Below are positions 59,074 through 64,000 of a stretch of DNA of 64,000 nucleotides, in pieces. Source of the DNA: a bacterium (lineage in GTDB: Bacteria > Bacillota > Bacilli > Lactobacillales > Streptococcaceae); assembly GCA_905221215.1 (NCBI GenBank), contig CAJNCI010000003.1:62001-126000 (forward strand), in the 5' to 3' direction. Numbering within the stretch: position 1 is the stretch's first letter; each line of letters starts with the position of its first letter. The notes under the pieces were generated by a model. That model was given only the letters and a program-made list of their open reading frames with translations, was not told the origin of the DNA and ran no database searches. A program made the translations under genes and the position numbers.

Positions 59074-59877
59074 TTAAAAGAGTCCAAATAAGTGCATGAT
59101 TGGAAATACAAGCAACATACTATCGAAACGATCCAAAACACCACCATGTCCAGGGATAAATTTCCCAGAATCCTTAACACCAAAGTGACGCTTAATCGAA
59201 CTTTCTAGTAAATCACCAAATTGTCCAGCGACACTAAAGAAAATAGCAAATACCGACATCTTGTAAATTCCATACGGAAGAGCGACTGTACTGTCAACTA
59301 TCATAAAGATAATGGTTACTAAAATAGCACCTAAAATACCACCCAAGGCACCTTCAAAGGTTTTATTAGGAGAAACCGTTGGAGCTAATTTTCGTTTCCC
59401 ATAGTTCATCCCAACAAGATAGGCACCGCTGTCTGTCGCCCAGACGATACACAAGGCTAAGAGAGCCTTATCCAAACCTGCAACACGAGCATCTAGTAAA
59501 GCATTAAATCCAAAGCCCACATAAAAGCTCATAGCCAGAGGGAAAACAGCATCCTCAATCGTATAAGACTTGCTAAAAACAGTCGTTCCTAACATGATTG
59601 AAATCAACACACTATAGGCAACCACATTCCCATCAACTGGCAAAAAAGTCAAGTAATTCTCCAAGGGAATGGTCAAGGCAAAGGTTGCAAAGAGGGTTAA
59701 GAGGCCCTCCATAGTCATGGTCTCTAGACCTCTCATCTTCAAAAGTTCATGCATGGCTAGCATGGCTATGATTCCAATTGCTATCTGAAGCAAGAGTCCC
59801 CCAATCATTAAAATCGGTAGGAAAATAGCCAGTGCAATCCCTGCAAACAAGGTTCTTTTCTGTAAATCCTGTGTCAT
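59074..59877 (-). CDS. cdsA: Phosphatidate cytidylyltransferase
   Basis: A 267-residue, roughly eight-helix membrane enzyme making CDP-diacylglycerol for phospholipids. The signature SSIKRHFGVKDSGKFIPGHGG followed by DRFDS is near residues 225-250. It is 8 bp after uppS in the conserved uppS-cdsA-rseP-proS order. Confidence 0.96.
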   Translation of the reverse strand: MTQDLQKRTLFAGIALAIFLPILMIGGLLLQIAIGIIAMLAMHELLKMRGLETMTMEGLLTLFATFALTIPLENYLTFLPVDGNVVAYSVLISIMLGTTVFSKSYTIEDAVFPLAMSFYVGFGFNALLDARVAGLDKALLALCIVWATDSGAYLVGMNYGKRKLAPTVSPNKTFEGALGGILGAILVTIIFMIVDSTVALPYGIYKMSVFAIFFSVAGQFGDLLESSIKRHFGVKDSGKFIPGHGGVLDRFDSMLLVFPIMHLFGLF

Positions 59878-59885
59878 ATTTCCTC

Positions 59886-60644
59886 CTAAACTCCTCCAAA
59901 TCGGCGTTGTCGACGATTGTAGGCAAGAATGGCTTCCTGCAAGGCTACCTCGTCAAAATCAGGCCACAAGATATCCGTAAAATAGAGCTCACTATAGGCT
60001 CCCTGCCACGGAAGGAAATTACTCAAACGTAATTCTCCACTAGTACGGATAATCAAATCTGGGTCTCGTAAGTCCTTAGGCAAATGCTGGGTAAAGAGAT
60101 AGTTGCCGATCAACTCCTCTGTGATGTCACCTGGGTTGATTTTGGCATCTAAAACATCCTGGGAAATCAACTTAAGCGCCTGTGTAATCTCAGCACGTCC
60201 ACCATAGTTAAGGGCAAAATTAAGAATCAATCCTGTGTTGTTCTTAGTCAATTCCTCAGCCTTGGTCAGAGCTTCAAAGGTTTGCTTAGGCAGGCGGTCC
60301 GTTTCCCCAATCATTTGAATCTTAACATTATTCGCATGCAGTTCCGGGACATAATTATCATAAAACTCTACTGGCAAGTTCATGATAAACTTGACTTCCT
60401 GATCTGGACGGGTCCAATTTTCCGTAGAAAAAGCATAAACCGTAATCACCTTAACTCCCAGCTTATTGGCTGCCTTGGTCACAGTTTGCAATGCTTCCAT
60501 GCCCGCCTTATGTCCAAAAACTCGCGGTTGCATACGTTTTTTAGCCCAACGGCCATTTCCATCCATGATGATGCCGATATGAGCAGGAACCTGTGTCGGA
60601 ACCTCTACTTCCACAGCCTTATCTTTCTTAAAAAATCCAAACAT
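59886..60644 (-). CDS. uppS: Undecaprenyl diphosphate synthase
   Basis: A 252-residue cis-prenyltransferase making the C55 carrier for peptidoglycan and teichoic acids. The catalytic IIMDGNGRWAK is near residue 25, FSTENWTRP near 77, and IIRTSGELRLSNFLPWQ near 200. I use ATG 60644 (MFGFFKKDK), the usual streptococcal start, not the ATG 18 bp upstream. It heads the operon; a csRNA gene on the same strand lies upstream. Confidence 0.95.
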   Translation of the reverse strand: MFGFFKKDKAVEVEVPTQVPAHIGIIMDGNGRWAKKRMQPRVFGHKAGMEALQTVTKAANKLGVKVITVYAFSTENWTRPDQEVKFIMNLPVEFYDNYVPELHANNVKIQMIGETDRLPKQTFEALTKAEELTKNNTGLILNFALNYGGRAEITQALKLISQDVLDAKINPGDITEELIGNYLFTQHLPKDLRDPDLIIRTSGELRLSNFLPWQGAYSELYFTDILWPDFDEVALQEAILAYNRRQRRFGGV

Positions 60645-60743
60645 GATCTTATTCCTATTCAAAAATCTATCGTTTCATTATACCATATTTCACTATTTTC
60701 TTCTATCACTAAGCTATTTATTCTCAGGCACCAAGCCCATTTT

Positions 60744-60841
60744 TCAAAAAAATAAGTCGCCTGATTGGGCGACTCTATTTTTTATAGGGAGATTATTATG
60801 AAAAAGTTTTAGGAGTTTAAGTTAAGGTCTTCTTAACTTAT
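60744..60841 (-). ncRNA. CiaR-dependent small RNA (csRNA), copy 1
   Basis: A transcript from near 60841 with no ORF. It contains inverted Shine-Dalgarno-like runs (CCTAAAAC, CATAATAATCTCCC) and ends in hairpin AGTCGCC/GGCGACT (60755-60774) followed by TTATTTTTTT. Its promoter has a CiaR box. Sequence and layout match the csRNA family of the pneumococcal Cia regulon and two further copies near 63.3-63.5 kb. Confidence 0.8.
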
Positions 60842-60847
60842 GAACTT

Positions 60848-60880
60848 AGTATACACTTCCTAGCTTAAAGTTTCCTTAAG
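60848..60880 (-). promoter_or_regulatory. csRNA promoter with CiaR box
   Basis: Minus strand CTTAAG-N5-TTTAAG (60880-60864), 10 nt, then TATACT (60853-60848). The direct repeat with 11-bp period is the CiaR site; it overlaps the last codons of the upstream nucleotidyltransferase gene. Confidence 0.8.
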
Positions 60881-61439
60881 TATTTTTAAAAATCAAATTT
60901 TTCCATTTTTCTTGCCAATTTTTCTTGGATAATCGTGTTTGATAGAGCTTCATTCGGTCTTGATTCTCTAAAAAATGAGGAGTTGGACGAACTTGAAAAT
61001 TCACAATATCCTCGAGTCCATAAGGAGTAAAAAGTTCCAATGCGTATTCTTCATTCAAGCGCAGTCCAACTGCAGTACACCGTTCTGGATACTTACTCAT
61101 AGCATCACGAGAACTGGTATAGGGTGCAGTATGAGGACTGTGCTGGTGCATATAGATCTGATTTTTCAATTCCCACTGGTACTGAGGAAAATCCACTCTC
61201 AACTTGTTCTCTATAGCCAGCGTTTCTTCATAACTCACATCTGGGTCAAAGAAAATCACATCCACATCTGTTTCACGGTCAAAAGCTAGTCTGTCTGACA
61301 AGAGATTCCAGATGAAATTTCGTACCGAACCTGCTGCCAACCAGGAATCTGTCAACTTCAGGTTTCGGATGATAGTCAGAATAGCCATCATATCCTGATT
61401 TTCTCTAAAAGCATCTAGAATTTCTTGCTCATTTTTCAT
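60876..61439 (-). CDS. Nucleotidyltransferase-like protein (DUF925/NTP_transf_6)
   Basis: A 187-residue protein with a nucleotidyltransferase core: [11 protein letters not shown] near residue 40, and acidic pair [14 protein letters not shown] near 57-70. It matches the DUF925 family, whose activity is unknown. I prefer ATG 61439 over ATG 61448 because only the former is properly spaced from TTTAGGG. Its start overlaps the ruvB stop, indicating coupling. Confidence 0.85.
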   Translation of the reverse strand: MKNEQEILDAFRENQDMMAILTIIRNLKLTDSWLAAGSVRNFIWNLLSDRLAFDRETDVDVIFFDPDVSYEETLAIENKLRVDFPQYQWELKNQIYMHQHSPHTAPYTSSRDAMSKYPERCTAVGLRLNEEYALELFTPYGLEDIVNFQVRPTPHFLENQDRMKLYQTRLSKKNWQEKWKNLIFKNT

Positions 61440-62427
61440 TGTATTCATACCCTAAATGTTCATATGCCTTGGCCGTTGCCATCCGTCCAGAACGTGTCCG
61501 CATGATAAAACCTTTTTGGATTAGGTAAGGTTCATACATATCTTCCACCGTCTCGCGCTCCTCAGCAATATTGACTGAAAGAGTGCCTAACCCAACAGGG
61601 CCACCATTATACATCTCAATCATGGTGCGAAGGATTTTCTGGTCCACATAGTCCAAGCCTTCATGATCAACATCCAGCATGGTTAAGGCCTTATCCGTAA
61701 TCACATCATCGATAACCCCGTTCCCCATAATCTGGGCAAAATCGCGCACGCGCTTGAGGAGACGATTGGCAATACGAGGAGTCCCACGACTACGTAAGGC
61801 TAACTCAGATGCTGCCTCATGAGTGATTTCCATCTCAAAAATATCGGCCGTCCGCTCGACAATTTCCGTCAAATCAGCATGGGCATAATACTCCATATGA
61901 CCTGTAATCCCAAAACGTGCCCGTAGAGGATTGGAAAGCATACCAGCCCGAGTCGTCGCACCAATCAAGGTAAAAGGTGGCAACTCCAAATGAACACTGC
62001 GACTGCCTTCACCAGCCCCAATCATGATGTCAATGTAGAAGTCCTCCATAGCACTATAAAGTACTTCTTCCACCGACATGGGCAAGCGATGAATCTCATC
62101 AATAAAAAGGACATCCCCAGGCTCTAAGTCATTCAAAATCGCTACCAAATCACCAGCTTTTTCGATAACAGGACCCGACGTCTGCTTGAGATTGACACCC
62201 AGTTCGTTTGCAATAACAAAGGCCATGGTCGTCTTCCCCAAACCTGGAGGCCCGAAAAGGAGCACATGATCCAGCGCTTCATCCCGCATTTTAGCGGCTT
62301 CGATAAAGATTTGAAGCTGGTCCTTAACCTTATCCTGCCCGATATATTCACGTAAATACTGAGGACGGAGCGTGCGTTCTACTAACTCCTCATCCCCCAT
62401 TATCTCATTGTCTAAAATTCTACTCAT
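61429..62427 (-). CDS. ruvB: Holliday junction branch-migration helicase RuvB
   Basis: A 332-residue AAA+ motor that drives branch migration with RuvA. The start [24 protein letters not shown] segment, Walker [12 protein letters not shown] near residue 61, Walker [10 protein letters not shown] near 105, sensor LIGATTRAG near 150, and the C-terminal winged helix ([16 protein letters not shown]) are present. It is the first gene of a two-gene unit; the extended -10 TGATATAAT lies about 10 bp before the ATG. Confidence 0.97.
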   Translation of the reverse strand: MSRILDNEIMGDEELVERTLRPQYLREYIGQDKVKDQLQIFIEAAKMRDEALDHVLLFGPPGLGKTTMAFVIANELGVNLKQTSGPVIEKAGDLVAILNDLEPGDVLFIDEIHRLPMSVEEVLYSAMEDFYIDIMIGAGEGSRSVHLELPPFTLIGATTRAGMLSNPLRARFGITGHMEYYAHADLTEIVERTADIFEMEITHEAASELALRSRGTPRIANRLLKRVRDFAQIMGNGVIDDVITDKALTMLDVDHEGLDYVDQKILRTMIEMYNGGPVGLGTLSVNIAEERETVEDMYEPYLIQKGFIMRTRSGRMATAKAYEHLGYEYNEK

Positions 62428-62461
62428 GGCTCTATTATATCAAAAATCCAGCCCGCAAACA

Positions 62462-62486
62462 AAAAAGCCACCTGATTAGATGACCC
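62462..62486 (-). terminator. csRNA-like terminator hairpin without a csRNA body
   Basis: Minus strand GTCATC-TAATCA-GGTGGC followed by TTTTTTG is almost the hairpin that ends the csRNA at 63.4 kb (GTCACC-CAATCA-GGTGGC). The rest of a csRNA is missing. It may be a remnant. Confidence 0.4.
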
Positions 62487-62552
62487 TCGACTTTAGCACT
62501 TTATTCTACATCACTGCTTCATCGCCTGCGATAGGAAGTAAGATAGCCCATG

Positions 62553-62748
62553 ATGGAACTAATCCTTAAAATTATCATCGGACCAATTGTGGTCGGTGTT
62601 GTTCTTCGCTTATACTCAATGAAAATCAAAGAGCAAACTAGGAAGCTAGCCGCAGGCTGTACTTGAGTACGGCAAGGTGAAGCTGACGTGGTTTGAATTT
62701 GATTTTCGAAGGGTATTAGTCGATAAATGGCTAAACAAGGACAAATAG
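62553..62748 (+). pseudogene. Fst-family type I toxin gene interrupted by a BOX element
   Basis: ATG 62553 (AGGAAGTAAG upstream) encodes MELILKIIIGPIVVGVVLR, then runs into the BOX element at 62612 and ends in it at 62666. Directly after the BOX (62719-62748) the frame VDKWLNKDK and a stop is found. Joining the two gives a 29-residue peptide with the Fst/Ldr layout: short start, hydrophobic helix with I-x-P-I-V-V-G, then KWL and a charged tail. A bidirectional terminator and an antisense promoter follow, as in par/Fst loci. The native toxin cannot be made; a 37-residue chimera could be. Confidence 0.8.
62612..62716 (+). repeat. BOX element inside the Fst toxin gene
   Basis: 105 bp, boxA-boxC, ATACTCAATGAAAATC to TTCGAAGGGTAT, with TACGGCAAGGTGAAGCTGAC inside. 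TTA flanks both sides (CGCTTATAC and GTATTAGTC), consistent with a short target duplication on insertion. Confidence 0.9.
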
Positions 62749-62752
62749 TGTC

Positions 62753-62796
62753 AAAAAAGACCCCAAGCTTATTTGGTCGTGAGCTTGGGGTCTTTT
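62753..62796. terminator. Bidirectional terminator shared by Fst toxin and antitoxin RNAs
   Basis: AAAAAAGACCCCAAGCT, 12-nt loop, AGCTTGGGGTCTTTTC: a perfect stem with A run before and T run after, so it works in both directions. Convergent RNAs sharing such a terminator are the hallmark of par/Fst systems. Confidence 0.8.
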
Positions 62797-62828
62797 CTAG
62801 CCTATGATATAGAACTAGTACTCAATTC
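62755..62828 (-). ncRNA. Putative antitoxin RNA (RNA II) of the Fst locus
   Basis: The predicted 75-nt transcript starts about 62828 and ends at the shared terminator. It contains the complement of TAGCCTATGAT (62798-62808), which repeats TAGCCCATGAT at the toxin start codon (62544-62554) with one change. It could therefore pair with the toxin mRNA at both terminator and start region. Confidence 0.65.
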
Positions 62829-62834
62829 CTTTTT

Positions 62835-62863
62835 ATTATCCCATAGTTCACAAAATTTGTCAA
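62835..62863 (-). promoter_or_regulatory. Promoter of the antitoxin RNA
   Basis: Minus strand TTGACA (62863-62858), 17-nt spacer, GATAAT (62840-62835). A strong promoter with no gene other than the antisense RNA before the terminator. Confidence 0.75.
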
Positions 62864-62922
62864 AACTTTACATCCTCTTTAACCGCTGTACGACAAGACT
62901 TTCAAGTTTAAAAGAAAGTTAG

Positions 62923-63126
62923 GGATTCTATCAATTTCATAGAAATTTTGATTTAGTAAACGAAAAGACAATCTTACATGTCACTCCTCATTTAATACGC
63001 CACTACTGGACAAGCAAAATCATTATTACAGCAGTTCCAGTCCTTCAATTAACAGTCACTTACAATCAAATTGAGTTTGAAGTAGCCAAAGCTACAACAA
63101 ACCTATTTCTTAGTCATATTTTCTAA
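62923..63126 (+). pseudogene. C-terminal remnant of an unknown protein
   Basis: A 67-codon open frame without a start (GFYQFHRNFDLVNEKTILHV ... ATTNLFLSHIF, stop at 63124-63126) with protein-like composition. An in-frame TAG stands just before it, and the preceding frame (KRKLGILSIS) suggests a frameshift. I do not recognise it. Confidence 0.45.
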
Positions 63127-63223
63127 AAAAGTCCCCGCCAATTCCCCGACCAAAATCCGAAAAATACCGGAAAATATCGGAAAATTATTTTTAGAATAGT
63201 CCCCAAAAGCCTGAAATAGAGCC

Positions 63224-63319
63224 AAAAACTCCACCTGATTGGGTGGAGTTAAGGGAGATTATTATGAAAAAGAAAAGTTTAGGATTTTATTAAATAAAGT
63301 TAGGAGGTCTTTATTTAAT
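63224..63319 (-). ncRNA. CiaR-dependent small RNA (csRNA), copy 2
   Basis: Transcript from near 63319 containing AAAGACCTCCTAACTTTATT and CATAATAATCTCCC, ending in hairpin AACTCCACC/GGTGGAGTT (63227-63250) and TTTTTGGC. The two CUCC runs are the anti-Shine-Dalgarno segments by which csRNAs block target translation, for example comC in pneumococcus. Confidence 0.82.
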
Positions 63320-63325
63320 AACTAT

Positions 63326-63358
63326 ATGATACAAGATAAAGCTTAAAACTAGCTTAAC
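63326..63358 (-). promoter_or_regulatory. csRNA promoter with CiaR box
   Basis: Minus strand GTTAAG-CTAGT-TTTAAG (63358-63342), 10 nt, TATCAT (63331-63326). Confidence 0.8.
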
Positions 63359-63410
63359 TTTTCTCAAATTCTACCATTTTTCAAAAAATTTCTATCAGCA
63401 TCTCTTCACC

Positions 63411-63510
63411 CCACAAAAAAAGCCACCTGATTGGGTGACTTCATTAGGAGATTATGATGAAAAAAAGTTTTAGGATTTCATTAAATAAAGTTAGGAGGTC
63501 TTTATTTAAT
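63411..63510 (-). ncRNA. CiaR-dependent small RNA (csRNA), copy 3
   Basis: Transcript from near 63510. The body is almost identical to copy 2 (AAAGACCTCCTAACTTTATT, then CTTTTTTTCATCATAATCTC), with terminator hairpin GTCACC-CAATCA-GGTGGC and TTTTTTTG. The two copies lie about 190 bp apart in tandem and are probably a duplication. Confidence 0.82.
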
Positions 63511-63516
63511 GACTAT

Positions 63517-63549
63517 ATGATACTAGACCATCCTTAAACTTTGCTTAAG
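63517..63549 (-). promoter_or_regulatory. csRNA promoter with CiaR box
   Basis: Minus strand CTTAAG-CAAAG-TTTAAG (63549-63533), 10 nt, TATCAT (63522-63517). Confidence 0.82.
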
Positions 63550-63564
63550 AAAAAACTAGTTTTG

Positions 63565-63981
63565 TTATTTTTCTCGATTTACCCAAGTCATCCCTATACA
63601 ATTATAGGTGGACAAGATTTCAAAGCCCATAGAACGATAGAATCTCAAGGTTCTTTCCGTCTGGTCTGTCACCAGCTGGACTTGATAGGCATCTTTGTAA
63701 TACTCTAAAGCCTCTTTCATTAGGGCACTACCAATCCCTTGACGCTGATAGATTGGTAAAACGATTAAATCCTGAACCAGTACTGATGAGAATCCATCTC
63801 CGACTAAACGGAGCAAGCCCACCACAGTATCACCATCAAGCGCCACATAAATCGCTAATGAATGAGATAAAGCCTGCTCCAGCATCTCTGATTGATCGGT
63901 ATAATTTGTCCAACCGACAGCCTGATAGAGATGCAAAACATCCTCTAGCTTAACAATTTCTTGCTTTTTAATAGCAATCAT
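63565..63981 (-). CDS. GNAT-family N-acetyltransferase
   Basis: A 138-residue acetyltransferase. The acetyl-CoA motif is YQRQGIGSALMKEALEYY near residues 78-95, preceded by LVQDLIVLP and followed by VTDQTERTLRFYRSMGFEIL near 103-122. It resembles small GNATs of the aminoglycoside/serotonin acetyltransferase type; the substrate is unknown. Starts at ATG 63981 behind AGAGGTG near the window edge, upstream of the two csRNA copies. Confidence 0.9.
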   Translation of the reverse strand: MIAIKKQEIVKLEDVLHLYQAVGWTNYTDQSEMLEQALSHSLAIYVALDGDTVVGLLRLVGDGFSSVLVQDLIVLPIYQRQGIGSALMKEALEYYKDAYQVQLVTDQTERTLRFYRSMGFEILSTYNCIGMTWVNREK

Positions 63982-64000
63982 ATCAACACCTCTTAGAATT

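Noticed and set aside
63464..63541. Small plus-strand ORF starting at an ATG near 63457 with a good AGGAG, over csRNA copy 3
   Set aside because: It is exactly antisense to the csRNA body, its AGGAG is the complement of the csRNA CUCC run, and the copy at 63.26 kb is stopped after nine codons, so it is not conserved as protein.

Overview
The window is chromosomal DNA from a viridans streptococcus of the mitis group (S. mitis, S. oralis or a close relative). Supporting evidence: low-GC Firmicute gene content, five BOX elements, a pullulanase with a YSIRK signal and a choline-binding tail, a TprA/PhrA peptide-signalling pair whose pheromone ends in SNGLDVGKAD, CiaR-dependent csRNAs, and a com-box-driven cinA-recA-dinF operon. 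In S. pneumoniae dinF is followed by lytA, and ply lies next to yebC. Here dinF and yebC are adjacent with neither gene present, which argues against S. pneumoniae itself. No rRNA, tRNA, CRISPR array or complete insertion sequence was seen.

Layout. 1-3.4 kb: a truncated DUF2207 membrane protein facing a glutamine/polar amino acid ABC transporter made of a receptor-permease fusion and an ATPase. 3.4-9.4 kb: a BOX element, a small HTH protein, an AT-rich gene-poor stretch with tiny hydrophobic ORFs behind a strong promoter, then the branched-chain amino acid genes ilvB-ilvN-ilvC-ilvA with a CodY-type box. 9.4-13.8 kb: FakA-like protein, Asp23, rpmB, a LytTR regulator/LiaF-like pair with a 21-bp-spaced operator, and a PAP2 phosphatase. 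13.8-18.7 kb: a heterodimeric ABC exporter under a MarR regulator with three operator copies, and yebC. 18.7-24.8 kb: the competence operon cinA-recA-dinF, a LytR-CpsA-Psr protein, GNAT and tsaE. 25-31.3 kb: accessory region with tprA/phrA, GNAT, a bacteriocin-type ABC pair with no obvious bacteriocin, decayed genes and a MITE. 31.3-39.4 kb: ndk, rpoC and rpoB, with a short terminated leader RNA ahead of rpoB. 39.6-45.6 kb: an Mga-family regulator and the pullulanase SpuA, whose C-terminus is a choline-binding module; the old LPXTG sorting tail survives as a fossil behind the stop. 45.6-51 kb: a seven-gene operon coupling two UROD-fold, zinc-site methyltransferase-like proteins and a small CX5CH membrane protein to an amino-acid-type ABC importer. 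51-62.4 kb: LLM oxidoreductase, glmS between two NagR-like operators, bglA, proS, rseP/eep, cdsA, uppS, a csRNA, a nucleotidyltransferase and ruvB. 62.4-64 kb: an Fst-family type I toxin-antitoxin locus broken by a BOX element, a decayed gene, two more csRNAs and a GNAT acetyltransferase.

The most interesting items are the UROD-like methyltransferase/ABC operon in an organism group without haem synthesis, the BOX-disrupted Fst locus with its antitoxin promoter and shared terminator intact, the sortase-to-choline anchor switch in SpuA, and the rpoB leader RNA. From memory of pneumococcal gene order, the window joins three blocks that lie apart in S. pneumoniae (ilv-rpmB; LiaF-like to rpoB; spuA to ruvB), so at least two rearrangement junctions are likely.
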